A DNA stretch of 64,000 bases from Sphaerochaeta sp. (lineage in GTDB: Bacteria; Spirochaetota; Spirochaetia; Sphaerochaetales; Sphaerochaetaceae), in contig JAGYOG010000006.1 of assembly GCA_018399495.1 (NCBI GenBank), forward strand, positions 1-64,000, given 5' to 3'. Position 1 is the stretch's first letter. Each line of letters opens with the position of its first letter. The position numbers and the translations under genes are program-made. A model generated the notes under the pieces. The model was not told the origin of the DNA, did no database searches, and saw nothing but the letters and a program-made list of their open reading frames with translations. Below, in pieces: positions 1-8,699 of this stretch.

Positions 1-595
1 AACGGTTGAAGAGCACTACCCCATCTATAGAGAGTTCGTCAAATCGTCTGAGCATATTTGCCAAGGAAGAGAATGCCGGCCCCATCTTCAGACTAATGGG
101 AAGCTTGAGCTGTTTTCTGGCACTTTTCACAAGGGAGAGATACTCTTTCTCAAGGGTAGATCCTTCGACTTCAATATCAGCAGCCACCACGTAGTGATTC
201 AATTCAATTGCATCAGCACCACAGGCAACAAAACGCTTGGCATACTCGATCCAACTTCCGTTTTGTCGGCAGTTGATACTGGCAATAACAGGAATATCCA
301 AGGACTGTTTCGCATCCTCAAGTAAGGTAAGATATGCATCAATGTGCTGCTCCATGCTCGCATGTTTCATGAATCCATAAGCATCAGCATGGGTAAGATA
401 CGCATTTGACTCATCTACAGCCGAATCACTGTCCATTTCAATCTGCTCTTCAAATATGGATTTCAGTACAACGGCAGATAATCCTGCATCTTCACAACGC
501 TTCAGGTTATCCAAGGATGCCGTAAGAGGGCTGCTCCCTGCGATCAGGGGGTTCTTTAATTTCAATCCAAGATATGATGTAGACAGGTCTGCCAT
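1..595 (-). CDS. Dihydroorotate dehydrogenase-like protein (partial, runs off left edge)
   Basis: About 198 N-terminal residues are present; the C-terminus lies outside the window. The translation opens with SYLGLKLKNPLIAGSSPLT and continues with VIASINCR, GADAIELN and LPISLKMGP, the strand/helix pattern of the FMN-binding TIM barrel of class 1 dihydroorotate dehydrogenases. Many anaerobes carry such PyrD-like paralogues whose substrate is not established, so I do not call it pyrD. The ATG at 595 is preceded by a GAGGAGA ribosome-binding site. An extended -10 promoter (652-660) lies upstream. The catalytic residue and any FeS partner cannot be judged from the fragment. Confidence 0.82.
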   Translation of the reverse strand, partial: MADLSTSYLGLKLKNPLIAGSSPLTASLDNLKRCEDAGLSAVVLKSIFEEQIEMDSDSAVDESNAYLTHADAYGFMKHASMEQHIDAYLTLLEDAKQSLDIPVIASINCRQNGSWIEYAKRFVACGADAIELNHYVVAADIEVEGSTLEKEYLSLVKSARKQLKLPISLKMGPAFSSLANMLRRFDELSIDGVVLFNR

Positions 596-651
596 ACTAT
601 TTCTCTCCTCAACTGGTAAGTATCATCCATGCCATTGGCACAGCATGAGGT

Positions 652-660
652 AGTATAGCA
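652..660 (-). promoter_or_regulatory. Extended -10 promoter of the dihydroorotate dehydrogenase-like gene
   Basis: On the minus strand TGC is followed directly by TATACT, an extended -10 element about 57 bases before the ATG at 595. No good -35 hexamer is seen at 16-18 bases, which is usual for extended -10 promoters. Confidence 0.4.
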
Positions 661-746
661 TGAAAGAACGTGTTTCTCTATAACCCACAACTGGTTTTAT
701 CAACAACCATAGGTGCGGTATTTGCCTAATAGCCATACATAATGAA

Positions 747-766
747 GGGTGCCTTTTCAGGCACCC
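747..766 (-). terminator. Hairpin after the lrp-type gene
   Basis: A perfect 7-bp stem (GGGTGCC/GGCACCC) with a 6-base loop lies 26 bases past the stop of the Lrp-type regulator. The following T-run is weak, so it is a probable rather than certain terminator of the serA-serC-lrp operon. Confidence 0.5.
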
Positions 767-791
767 CTCATCAGCTATTCAATACAGGGAA

Positions 792-1247
792 CTACAAGAT
801 ATAAGGGATTCTCAGATTATGGGATTGGTAGACCACAAAGGTCTCCACCTCAGAGATCTCAGAAATCTTATCAAGTTCAATCTTGAAAAAATCCAAAAGA
901 CTCAACCCCTCATCCTCACTCAGTACCAAATGAACAATCAAATCATAGCGACCAGTAACTACTGAAGCCGAGATGATCCCCCGAAGGCCTGAAAACTCCT
1001 TGGCTTTTCTCTCCAAGTCAAGAGTTTTTAACTTTACCCCCATCATGACCACCTGCAATCCAGGTATTACTTCCGGATTTACCAAACCGGAAATTTCCAG
1101 TACCCCCTCATCAATCAATTTGTTGACACGGGCACGGACCGTATTTTCCGTGATGCTCAGCTCTTCAGCAATAGCACTGAAAGGTTTTCTGCCATCACGC
1201 AACTGTCGGATAATCGCCTTGTTTGTCTCATCCATTTTCACTTTCAT
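792..1247 (-). CDS. Lrp/AsnC family transcriptional regulator
   Basis: The 151-residue protein has the classic size and two-part layout of the Lrp/AsnC family. An N-terminal helix-turn-helix (about residues 5-52, containing ENTVRARVNKLIDEGVL) is followed by an alpha/beta effector-binding domain (RAM/ACT-like, about 65-145, with VVTGRYDLIVHLVLSE). Such proteins bind DNA as octamers and sense amino acids. It is the last gene of an operon with serC and serA, only 4 bases after the serC stop, so control of serine synthesis in response to an amino acid is a reasonable inference. The effector cannot be read from sequence. Starts at M1 or M5 are both possible. Confidence 0.9.
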   Translation of the reverse strand: MKVKMDETNKAIIRQLRDGRKPFSAIAEELSITENTVRARVNKLIDEGVLEISGLVNPEVIPGLQVVMMGVKLKTLDLERKAKEFSGLRGIISASVVTGRYDLIVHLVLSEDEGLSLLDFFKIELDKISEISEVETFVVYQSHNLRIPYIL

Positions 1248-1251
1248 GCAA

Positions 1252-2334
1252 TCACCCGTTTTTCCTTTCGAATTCCTTCATGAACTGTGCAAGATCTACC
1301 ACATCTTCAACAGGAAGTGCATTGTAAATACTTGCCCTAAGCCCACCAACAGAACGGTGACCCTTGAGGCCGAGCATGCCTGCCTTCTTTGACTCCTCGA
1401 CGAATTTTGCTTCTATCTCCTCGTTGGGAAGACGGAACACAACATTCATTCTGGAACGATACGCAGCATCTACAGGGCTACGGAAGAAGGATGAGTTGTC
1501 AATGGTATCATAAATGATACTGCTCTTCTCCTGGGCACGCTTCAACATCCCTTCTGTTCCTCCGTTTGCCTTAATCCATTCAAGAACCAGTTTAACTGCC
1601 CAGATTGAGAAAACAGGAGGCGTGTTGTATAAACCCTTGTTCTTGCTATGCAGTTTATAATCCATATAAGCCGTAAGGTTTGGATTCTGCTTCTCAAGCA
1701 GGGACTTCTTCATAACCACAAATGTTGCACCTGCAGGACCAAGATTCTTCTGTACTCCACCATATATCATAGAGAACTTATCAATAGGAATTGGACGACT
1801 GAAAATGTCACTGGACATGTCACCAATCAAGGGGACAGAACCTGTATCAGGGAAGGCTTGCCACTCGATTCCTCCAATTGTCTCATTCGAACAAAGATGG
1901 AGATAACTGGAATTCTCGCTTGGCTTTACAGTCTTCGGATCGGGAAGGCTTGTGTAGTTGTTCTCCTTTCCATCATAGTAATAGTTGATCTTACCGAACT
2001 TTTCAGCATCATTAGCCGCTTTGTTTGACCAGGCTCCACTGCGAATGTAATCTGCTACACTCCCGGGACGAAGGAAGTTCATGGGGATCATGGTAAACTG
2101 CAAAGTGGCTCCACCACCAAGGAAGTATACGTCATACTCATCACTAATACCGAGCAAATCCTTGAAGAGACCGAGACATTGGTCATACATCTCTTCAAAC
2201 ATGCCACCACGGTGACTGGCCTCGATCATGGACAATCCTTGTCCCTTGAACTCGACCATATCTTCCTTGAGTTTTTCCAATACCTCTACAGGCATTACCG
2301 AGGGACCTGCAAAAAAGTTTTTCTTTCGTTCCAT
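1252..2334 (-). CDS. serC: Phosphoserine aminotransferase
   Basis: SerC converts 3-phosphohydroxypyruvate and glutamate to phosphoserine and 2-oxoglutarate (PLP enzyme, cytoplasm; also used in B6 synthesis in some bacteria). The 360-residue length is standard. Family signatures are present: NFFAGPSVMP at the start, GGGATLQFTMIPMNFL near residue 75, the PLP-lysine segment MIYGGVQKNLGPAGATFVV near 190-208 (Lys in QKN), and GLKGHRSVGGLRASIYNA at the C-terminus for phosphate binding. Its ATG overlaps the serA stop as TAATG, indicating translational coupling, and lrp follows by 4 bases. Confidence 0.96.
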   Translation of the reverse strand: MERKKNFFAGPSVMPVEVLEKLKEDMVEFKGQGLSMIEASHRGGMFEEMYDQCLGLFKDLLGISDEYDVYFLGGGATLQFTMIPMNFLRPGSVADYIRSGAWSNKAANDAEKFGKINYYYDGKENNYTSLPDPKTVKPSENSSYLHLCSNETIGGIEWQAFPDTGSVPLIGDMSSDIFSRPIPIDKFSMIYGGVQKNLGPAGATFVVMKKSLLEKQNPNLTAYMDYKLHSKNKGLYNTPPVFSIWAVKLVLEWIKANGGTEGMLKRAQEKSSIIYDTIDNSSFFRSPVDAAYRSRMNVVFRLPNEEIEAKFVEESKKAGMLGLKGHRSVGGLRASIYNALPVEDVVDLAQFMKEFERKNG

Positions 2335-3218
2335 TAGATTACTCCTTCCTTCTTCAATGCTTCCAGAATGTCATAGGCTTCATTACCAATACGAACAAGA
2401 TTCTCCACACTGTTTGCCCCAACATGTGGGGTTAGGGTCACACGCTCTGCCTTAAGAATAGGGTAATCCTCTGAAGGAGGATCGGTTGGCCAAACATCTG
2501 TGCAATACCAACTGACTGATTCATCTTCAAGCATGGAAACCATCTCATTTTCCTGAACACAACGTGCACGACCAGTGTTGATGATGACCGGCTTCTTGGA
2601 ACAATGTGCAATCAAATTTTTGCCAATCATGCACTGAGTCTCATCAGTTAAGGGAAGATGAAGCGAAATATAGTCAGCATCTTTTACTGCTTCTTCTGGA
2701 GTTTCTTTCATCTCTGCTGCGTCTGAGGTCTTAACATACTTGTCGTAAGCCACAACGTTCATGCCGAAGGCTTTTGCACGTTCAGCAACCTTGCGAGCAA
2801 TATTGCCGATACCAAAAAGACAAAGGGTTTTTCCATAGAGTTCAGTACGTTTCATACTCTTAAGCCACTGCCCACTTTTCATTCCATTATGATACGCAAC
2901 CAAGTTGCATGGAGTGCTGAGCATCAAAGCAAAAGCCAGTTCAGCGACTGCAATTGCCGATGATTTTGGGGTATTGCGAACCACGATGCCTTTGCTTTCT
3001 GCATATTTTTTGTCGATATTGTCGATACCTACACCACCGCGAATGATAACCTTCAAGTTTGGTGCCTGATCAATATAGTCCTTGGTGCACTTGGTCTTGC
3101 TCCGTACCAAAACAACATGAGCCTCACCAAGGCGGCTCTTGTCAGTTGTAACCTCTCCGAATGCAGTCAGTTTTTCTGCCAGCAGATCATCAAAGGCATC
3201 AGAAATGAGAATTAGCAT
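2334..3218 (-). CDS. serA: D-3-phosphoglycerate dehydrogenase (short form)
   Basis: The protein is an NAD-dependent D-2-hydroxyacid dehydrogenase that would oxidise 3-phosphoglycerate, the first step of serine synthesis. Visible features are RGGVGIDNID, the Rossmann motif GIGNIARKVAERAKAFG (about 142-158), the catalytic Arg region NTGRARCV and the catalytic His in LTPHVGANS. At 294 residues it is the short type lacking the C-terminal ACT/ASB regulatory domain of the E. coli enzyme, so direct serine feedback is unlikely. The specific substrate is inferred from its place as first gene before serC. A promoter is visible at 3290-3319. Confidence 0.9.
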   Translation of the reverse strand: MLILISDAFDDLLAEKLTAFGEVTTDKSRLGEAHVVLVRSKTKCTKDYIDQAPNLKVIIRGGVGIDNIDKKYAESKGIVVRNTPKSSAIAVAELAFALMLSTPCNLVAYHNGMKSGQWLKSMKRTELYGKTLCLFGIGNIARKVAERAKAFGMNVVAYDKYVKTSDAAEMKETPEEAVKDADYISLHLPLTDETQCMIGKNLIAHCSKKPVIINTGRARCVQENEMVSMLEDESVSWYCTDVWPTDPPSEDYPILKAERVTLTPHVGANSVENLVRIGNEAYDILEALKKEGVI

Positions 3219-3289
3219 AATTGTACGTCCCTCTCTCTATAAGCTGTGTTTTGCAGGGCTTTGTCACCCTGTAACTTTCTAATGAAAGA

Positions 3290-3319
3290 ATTGTACACCA
3301 GAAACCACCTATTTGTCTA
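3290..3319 (-). promoter_or_regulatory. Promoter of the serA-serC-lrp operon
   Basis: On the minus strand TAGACA (3314-3319) and TACAAT (3290-3295) are separated by 18 bases, a good sigma-70-type pair about 70 bases before the serA ATG. Confidence 0.5.
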
Positions 3320-3350
3320 ATTTATTTTACATTTTTTGACGGATAAAGAA

Positions 3351-3396
3351 AAAATTCCCTAAAATCTTTCCGAATAGGAAAAACTAAGGGAATTTT
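3351..3396. repeat. Long imperfect palindrome between rpsU and serA
   Basis: Outer arms AAAATTCCCT (3351-3360) and AGGGAATTTT (3387-3396) are perfectly complementary, and a second inner stem TTTCC/GGAAA (3367-3371/3377-3381) nests inside. It lies downstream of rpsU and upstream of the serA promoter. It could be a second rpsU terminator or a protein-binding site; neither is proven. Confidence 0.5.
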
Positions 3397-3440
3397 CTAA
3401 TTGATATACATTTTCATATACTATAGGTATACTATAAGTA

Positions 3441-3465
3441 AAACCGCCGCATAATTCGACGGTTT
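3441..3465 (-). terminator. Rho-independent terminator of rpsU
   Basis: As RNA of the minus strand a 9-bp stem (AAACCGUCG with CGGCGGUUU, one G-U pair) forms around a 7-base loop and ends in a short U-run, just after the rpsU stop codon. Confidence 0.65.
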
Positions 3466-3471
3466 GATGTA

Positions 3472-3681
3472 TTAGTAGTTCTTTGAGCCGTTCAATTTAC
3501 GCACCTTTTTCATCTGCTTGCGTGCAAGCGCTTTCTTTTTCCTGTTAAGGATGGTGGAGGGCTTCTCAAAGTACTCCCGCTTTTTCCATTCGCGGATAAT
3601 ACCCTCTTTTTCAACCATGCGCTTAAAACGCTTGATGGACTTCTCAAGAGGTTCATTGTCATCTACTTTTACAAATGCCAT
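3472..3681 (-). CDS. rpsU: 30S ribosomal protein bS21
   Basis: The 69-residue, very basic protein matches bS21 along its length: [18 protein letters not shown], then [19 protein letters not shown] and a Lys/Arg-rich tail. bS21 sits on the 30S platform and aids start-codon selection at the anti-Shine-Dalgarno region. A strong purine-rich ribosome-binding site (GGAAGGGGGG) precedes the ATG at 3681. It is monocistronic with its own terminator. The island's left repeat lies about 80 bases upstream, so before the insertion rpsU probably followed recJ directly. Confidence 0.95.
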   Translation of the reverse strand: MAFVKVDDNEPLEKSIKRFKRMVEKEGIIREWKKREYFEKPSTILNRKKKALARKQMKKVRKLNGSKNY

Positions 3682-3734
3682 ATATAAAAATCACCCCCCT
3701 TCCCTATTACTGGGTTCAACTTGACGTGTAGTAG

Positions 3735-3762
3735 ATTGCAATAAATTCACACTGCATGTCAA
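3735..3762 (-). promoter_or_regulatory. Probable rpsU promoter at the island junction
   Basis: On the minus strand a consensus TTGACA (3757-3762) is 16 bases from TGCAAT (3735-3740). The -35 touches the first base of the 30-bp direct repeat, so the island boundary abuts but does not remove this promoter. Confidence 0.4.
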
Positions 3763-3791
3763 GTACACCCAAGAGATTATTCCGATCGCTT
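3762..3791. repeat. Left copy of 30-bp direct repeat (putative attL)
   Basis: The 30 bases starting AGTACACCCAAGAG and ending CCGATCGCTT are identical to 13185-13214. There they span the last four codons and the stop of recJ plus 15 downstream bases. The left copy is therefore a stranded fragment of the recJ 3' end. The two copies bound a 9.4-kb segment of unrelated content, as att sites or a target duplication would. Confidence 0.8.
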
Positions 3792-3829
3792 AACATAAAA
3801 TGGTTCATCCATATTCTTTGGATGAATGA

Positions 3830-5605
3830 ATGCTCAGAATTAGTTTGACAGCACAATATCTGTTTGGTTATAGTAGACTAAAGTTTGCCATGAAAAAACC
3901 TCGACAAAATTCCACAGCCTTACGCGTAATCCTCTACCTAATCTTTGGTGTGAGTACCATTATACCTATATTTTGCATCATTATTATCATTCCATCCTAT
4001 TTTCGAACACAAATGAACAACGAAAACTTGGAAAATATTGATGGTAATCTTATGCTTATCTCGGAACGAATATTGACGTATTTATCTGATATACAACAAA
4101 TAAATGGCCTTGCCTATAGTGAGCCTTTATTCGTGAATCTGTTGACCCAAGACACTGATACTCCCCAAGTGATTGACCTATCCCACGAAAAGCTCTTTCT
4201 AAACTCCATAAAAGTATTGAAGAACGATATCAAGAGTATTATTGTGTTTGCCCAAAATGATAATATCGTCTATTTTCACCGAAATGTGAATGCAAAATTG
4301 AAGACTGGATATGATTTTTCTTCCTTGATGCAGCATAGCACTATGGAGGATATCAACTTTATTGGCGCCCATAACCCCGATTATTTTGCGAATGATGGGA
4401 GATCCATGGTATTCTCTATGGTTCGGACGATTCGTCAACCGTATATGGAAGACAGCCTGGGGACAATACTCATTGACGCCGATAGTACTATGTTTGAGAA
4501 CATCTTTCGTTCTATTAACATGAAAGAGGGTATAGTTTCTCTTTTAATGGACAACGCAGGACAAGTACTCTATTCCTCCCGTCAAGTAAGCGACAATGTT
4601 CTATCTTCAATCAGGCAGGAGCAAAAGAAGATCGATATAGGAGAGATACAATACAAAGTCCTGCAGAAAAATGTTCCAATCGGAGACTGGAAGATTGTTG
4701 TCTTGGTTTCAGACTATGCCATCAACAGAAGCATGCGACTGGTTTATCTAGTGGGAATATTGACCTCATTGATTACGATTATCTTTACTTATGTTGTTTT
4801 TAGCTTCCTAAGTTCCCACTTATTGCTAAAACCCATCAAGGATATGGCATTGGTACTCAAGCAAGTGGAACAGGGAAATCTGGAGGTAAAATTCAAATCA
4901 TCCTACCATAACGAAATCACCCAACTGGGGGAGAATATCAATAGAATGATAAGCAAGCTAAAGATACTCATCGACCAAGAATATAAGATGGCCATAAGTC
5001 AGAAACAAGCGGAATACAGGGCCCTACAAGCACGGATTAAACCACATTTTCTCTATAACACGCTTAATTGTCTTATCGGACTGAACCGCCTTGGTGATAG
5101 GGAAAAACTGGAGAATGCAATCATCGATATGACCAATATGATGCGTTATTCACTTTCCGATAGCAAACATGGAATGTCTACCATAAGGCAGGAAATTGAA
5201 TTCATCAGTGATTATGAACGGCTGGAAAAATTACGATTCGAAGAGAAACTCGATTTCACCCTTGAGGTTGACAACAGGGTATATGATGCAGTGATTCCGA
5301 AGATGTTGATTCAACCTTTAGTAGAGAATTCGATACTACACAATGTAGAGAAGTCTGACGAACCGGTAAAAGTAATCGTCACCGTATCCTATCTCGCTAA
5401 CGAGAACAAGATATCCATTGTTATTGAAGACCATGGATATGGTTTTGATACTGAAAAAGAAAATATTGTCGGTACAGGTTTGCGTAATGTCCAGGAACGT
5501 ATCCGATATTGGAACAAGGATGGCTCCTATACTATCAATTCTATCATAGGAAAAGGTACCGTAATCGAAATTCTGATTCCAATGCTACAGGATCAAAGCT
5601 CATGA
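3830..5605 (+). CDS. Sensor histidine kinase, YesM/LytS type
   Basis: The protein is a membrane sensor kinase of the His_kinase/HATPase_c class used by YesM-YesN systems. It has a membrane segment near residues 31-57, an extracytoplasmic sensing region to about 300, a second membrane segment (about 303-327), a HAMP linker, and the phosphoacceptor motif IKPHFLYNTLN with His406. The ATPase domain follows, with PLVENSILHN (N-box), DHGYGFD and GTGLRNVQERI. Its stop overlaps the regulator's start as ATGA. Start is uncertain: the ATG at 3830 has a weak GGA, and the ATG at 3890 (MKKPRQNS) gives a more usual short N-terminus. It probably senses the ligand or binding protein of the downstream TRAP system. 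Confidence 0.88.
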   Translation: MLRISLTAQYLFGYSRLKFAMKKPRQNSTALRVILYLIFGVSTIIPIFCIIIIIPSYFRTQMNNENLENIDGNLMLISERILTYLSDIQQINGLAYSEPLFVNLLTQDTDTPQVIDLSHEKLFLNSIKVLKNDIKSIIVFAQNDNIVYFHRNVNAKLKTGYDFSSLMQHSTMEDINFIGAHNPDYFANDGRSMVFSMVRTIRQPYMEDSLGTILIDADSTMFENIFRSINMKEGIVSLLMDNAGQVLYSSRQVSDNVLSSIRQEQKKIDIGEIQYKVLQKNVPIGDWKIVVLVSDYAINRSMRLVYLVGILTSLITIIFTYVVFSFLSSHLLLKPIKDMALVLKQVEQGNLEVKFKSSYHNEITQLGENINRMISKLKILIDQEYKMAISQKQAEYRALQARIKPHFLYNTLNCLIGLNRLGDREKLENAIIDMTNMMRYSLSDSKHGMSTIRQEIEFISDYERLEKLRFEEKLDFTLEVDNRVYDAVIPKMLIQPLVENSILHNVEKSDEPVKVIVTVSYLANENKISIVIEDHGYGFDTEKENIVGTGLRNVQERIRYWNKDGSYTINSIIGKGTVIEILIPMLQDQSS

Positions 5606-7032
5606 GAATATTGATAGCTGACGATGAACATTTGGCAAGAGTAACGGTACTTTCAATGCTCAATGAAATTGATAACACCTTTGAAGTCCTAGAGGTGAGA
5701 AATGGAAAGGACCTGATTAAGAAGGCTTTGGTATTTATCCCTCATGTCATTATTGTTGATATCCAGATGCCTTTGGTAAACGGGCTTGATGCAATGAAGC
5801 GAGTTAAGGACAGATTGCCCATGACAAAATGGATTATCTTGACCGGTTTTGCCCAATTCGCTTATGCAAAAGAAGCTGTTATTCTTCATGCATACAACTA
5901 TCTTCTGAAACCAATCCCATTCAAACACCTGAATGACATCATACTACAGGCCAATACAGAGATTATTCAAGAAATTGGTGCAGTAAATGCTGCATTCGAG
6001 CAGCGTTTACAAGCATTTTTACAACTTCCTGATCAGAGCAGTCTGGAGCTTTCATACTTTCAAGTGGCACTGATCTGTATAGATGAAAACGAGGATGGCC
6101 TGCCATGCGCTTTGAGCCATATGATTACAAATGCACAAAAAATTCTAGTCGATGACTTTGAGATTTTGGCAAGAGGAGCTGTCATCCCGTTGGATGAAAA
6201 AGTTTGTTGCATAATTGGAGGTTCCCAGGATCGGAACATACTTGAGAATCTGTTTGTTCCCGCCTTGTGGAAAATTCATCACCGTTTCTCTGCCTCTCGA
6301 TGGGTTGTATTTGATGCCGTCCAAAAAGGTTCAGGTACAATTATCTCTTCGCTGGACAGATGCAAGGAAGCCTGTTTCCTCAAAGCCTTTTTGTCTCAGA
6401 AAGAGTGCCTCGATGTATTATCCGTCCAATTATTGCCAAATACCGTAATTCTGGTTTCTATTGCCAACAGTCTGCAACAAGCATGGCTCAACAAATGCCA
6501 AGGGCGCGTCCTTTATGCAAAAGAATTAATAGAGTCTGCAGTTGTCAAATCAAGAGAACTACCGGAAATCAATAAAAATGAGCTATACCATTTACTCTGT
6601 TATTTGCATCGATTTGTACAGTCGAAATACCCTCTGTCTCCAGATGAGGTCTCTTATCAACGAATCAACATGGATTTGGATGATTTTCTACATTTGTTGT
6701 ATGACAACTCCTCAACACAGGTAAACACAATAATCAGTTATATAAAAAACCACTACAGTGAGGCGATTAGTGTAAAAGGCATTGCTTCAATATTACGGAT
6801 TTCCCCCAATTACCTCAGTGCGAAGTTTAGACAGGAAACAGGAAAGCGTTTTGTAGAATACGTATCTGAAATAAGAATAGACCAAGCAAAATTGCGGCTC
6901 ACTCATACGCAGATGCAAATTAACGAAATCTCCAATGCCGTGGGTATCCATGATGTACGTTATTTTTCTGATCTGTTTAGAAAGTATGAAAGTTGTACCC
7001 CTTCAGAATACCGTGCAAGGACAACTAAGTAG
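5602..7032 (+). CDS. Response regulator with AraC-type DNA-binding domain, YesN type
   Basis: The protein has 476 residues. The N-terminal receiver domain has the acidic pair D7-D8, phosphoacceptor D53 (VDIQMPLVNGLDAM) and K103 (YLLKPIPF). A long linker of no clear family follows. The last roughly 100 residues hold two AraC-type helix-turn-helix units (SVKGIASILRISPNYLSAKF and INEISNAVGIHDVRYFSDLF). The start chosen is the ATG overlapping the kinase stop (ATGA); a longer frame from 5509 would run inside the kinase gene. Partner of the preceding kinase, and likely activator of the TRAP and transketolase genes that follow at 7120. Confidence 0.92.
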   Translation: MRILIADDEHLARVTVLSMLNEIDNTFEVLEVRNGKDLIKKALVFIPHVIIVDIQMPLVNGLDAMKRVKDRLPMTKWIILTGFAQFAYAKEAVILHAYNYLLKPIPFKHLNDIILQANTEIIQEIGAVNAAFEQRLQAFLQLPDQSSLELSYFQVALICIDENEDGLPCALSHMITNAQKILVDDFEILARGAVIPLDEKVCCIIGGSQDRNILENLFVPALWKIHHRFSASRWVVFDAVQKGSGTIISSLDRCKEACFLKAFLSQKECLDVLSVQLLPNTVILVSIANSLQQAWLNKCQGRVLYAKELIESAVVKSRELPEINKNELYHLLCYLHRFVQSKYPLSPDEVSYQRINMDLDDFLHLLYDNSSTQVNTIISYIKNHYSEAISVKGIASILRISPNYLSAKFRQETGKRFVEYVSEIRIDQAKLRLTHTQMQINEISNAVGIHDVRYFSDLFRKYESCTPSEYRARTTK

Positions 7033-7119
7033 TTTTACCCCATACTATTAATAGAAAATATACGCTATATTTATGAATTACGCCCTTTTATCATACTAAT
7101 ATCTTTTAAGGAGGTCACT

Positions 7120-8118
7120 ATGATGAAAGGAAAAAAATCTTTGGTATTGGGATTGTTGTTCATCTTTGCAATGACATCGATGTTCGCACAAGGGAAACAG
7201 GAGAAAATTAACCTGAAGCTAGGCTATAGTTCTCCCGAGTCAAATCCTTGGCACGTGTGTGCCCAAGAATTGGCCCAGTATGTCAGTGAAAATACTGACG
7301 GAAACATAACGGTAAATCTTTTCCCTGCAGAGGTGTTGGGTTCTGACAAACAAATGGCAGAAATGCTTAAAATGGGAACACTGGACATGCATATCTGCCC
7401 ACAGGGTGTTGCTTCTGACTATGAACCGAAAATCGCGGCTATTGGGCTTCCTTTTCTTTTCGATTCCAACGAACAGGCTGCACGGTTGCTTGACGGTCCT
7501 ATTGGAGCAGAGTTGGTAAACGACTTACCGGCAAAGCAGAAGATAAGAGCCCTCGCATATTGGGAAAACGGTATGAGGCAGACAACAAACAGTCTTCGTC
7601 CGATTGTACAGCCTTCTGATTTGGAAGGAATGAAAATCCGCACTCCTAATGACAAAGTGACTATCAGTATCTATAAGGCACTAGGATCGAACCCTGCTCC
7701 TTTGGCGTACAACGAGTTGTACATGGCCTTATCGCAGGGTGTCTTCGACGGGCAGGAGAATCCAGTAGTAAATATTCATGCTTCCAAACTCTATGAGGTC
7801 CAGAAATACTTGAGTTTTACTAACCACAAGTATGAGTGCAAGATCTTTATGATCAGTGAATCCACTTGGAACAAGTTGACCCCGGAATACCAGAAGGTAA
7901 TTAGCGATGCAGCTAAGAAGTTTGCTGTTGAAAACCGGGCAATGTTTGCCGAACAGGACAAGACCCTCCGTGATGATCTGATTTCTAGGGGTATGAAATT
8001 GAATACACCCGATTTAAAACCATTCAGGGCAGCAACCGCTTCTGTCTACGATGAGTGGAAGGAAACTTTGGGTGCAGACCTACTCAATAGGATTGTTGAA
8101 TCCGCACAGGCTAAGTAG
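7120..8118 (+). CDS. dctP: TRAP transporter solute-binding protein
   Basis: Secreted DctP-family protein of 332 residues. A signal peptide (about 1-23, KKSLVLGLLFIFAMTSMFAQ) precedes the mature domain, which shows LKLGYSSPESNPWH, VNLFPAEVLGSDKQMAEMLK and the conserved GMKIRTPNDKVTISIYKALG segment that holds the carboxylate-binding Arg of the family. It would bind an organic acid or related ligand in the periplasm and hand it to DctQM. AAGGAGG lies just before the ATG; a second ATG follows at once. A hairpin after the stop separates it from dctQ. The ligand cannot be deduced. Confidence 0.95.
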   Translation: MMKGKKSLVLGLLFIFAMTSMFAQGKQEKINLKLGYSSPESNPWHVCAQELAQYVSENTDGNITVNLFPAEVLGSDKQMAEMLKMGTLDMHICPQGVASDYEPKIAAIGLPFLFDSNEQAARLLDGPIGAELVNDLPAKQKIRALAYWENGMRQTTNSLRPIVQPSDLEGMKIRTPNDKVTISIYKALGSNPAPLAYNELYMALSQGVFDGQENPVVNIHASKLYEVQKYLSFTNHKYECKIFMISESTWNKLTPEYQKVISDAAKKFAVENRAMFAEQDKTLRDDLISRGMKLNTPDLKPFRAATASVYDEWKETLGADLLNRIVESAQAK

Positions 8119-8132
8119 CAAATAGAGATTGG

Positions 8133-8171
8133 GGGAAAGATAGACAGGTTTGCCTGCTGTCTTTCCCTTTT
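8133..8171 (+). terminator. Intergenic hairpin between dctP and dctQ
   Basis: GGGAAAGATAGACAGG pairs imperfectly with CCTGCTGTCTTTCCC across a 4-base loop and is followed by TTTT. It can act as a partial terminator or 3'-stabiliser giving more dctP than dctQM mRNA. The dctQ gene has its own GGAGG site downstream. Confidence 0.6.
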
Positions 8172-8189
8172 CTACAGAAGGAGGAATGC

Positions 8190-8696
8190 ATGAAAAAAAC
8201 TCTGGATATTCTAAGTGAGAAACTCTGTACTATATGCAAAGAATTGGCGGCAATATTATTGGGTATTCTTGCTGTATTCATATTCGCTGGGGTAATTGCT
8301 CGCTATGTTTTCAATAACCCTTTTGTATGGCTTTATGAATTCACCTTGATCTTGTTCTCCTGGATGGTTTTCCTGGGAATAAGTGTGGCAGTAAAGAATG
8401 GGGAGAATGTCACCTTAAATCTTCTCGGAACATTGCCTGCAAAACTCAACCTTATGTTCGTAGTATTAACTAATATTTGTACTATATATTTTTTCTTTTT
8501 ACTTACAAAAGAAGGAATTGTTATTATAAAAAGTACTAGTACAGAGATGTATAACACCATCAATATCTCTACGGCTTGGTTCTATGTCCCTCTACCTGTT
8601 TGTGGCGTGATATCGCTTATCCATATGTTGGACGCGTATGTCGAAAAGAAAAATCCTTTGCAGAAAATTCAAACTGCTGCAATAGGGGAGGTATAG
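8190..8696 (+). CDS. dctQ: TRAP transporter small permease subunit
   Basis: The 168-residue membrane protein has four predicted membrane segments (about residues 16-38, 49-66, 88-110 and 128-150). The family region RYVFNNPFVWLYEFTLILFS is followed by FLGISVAVKNGENV. DctQ subunits help assemble the large permease subunit and couple to the binding protein; transport is driven by a sodium or proton gradient. GGAGG precedes the ATG and the stop is 3 bases before dctM. Confidence 0.93.
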   Translation: MKKTLDILSEKLCTICKELAAILLGILAVFIFAGVIARYVFNNPFVWLYEFTLILFSWMVFLGISVAVKNGENVTLNLLGTLPAKLNLMFVVLTNICTIYFFFLLTKEGIVIIKSTSTEMYNTINISTAWFYVPLPVCGVISLIHMLDAYVEKKNPLQKIQTAAIGEV

Positions 8697-8699
8697 ACC

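Noticed and set aside
3762-3791. tRNA end as the island's insertion site
   Set aside because: The repeat covers the recJ 3' end; no tRNA sequence is present nearby or anywhere I could see in the window.
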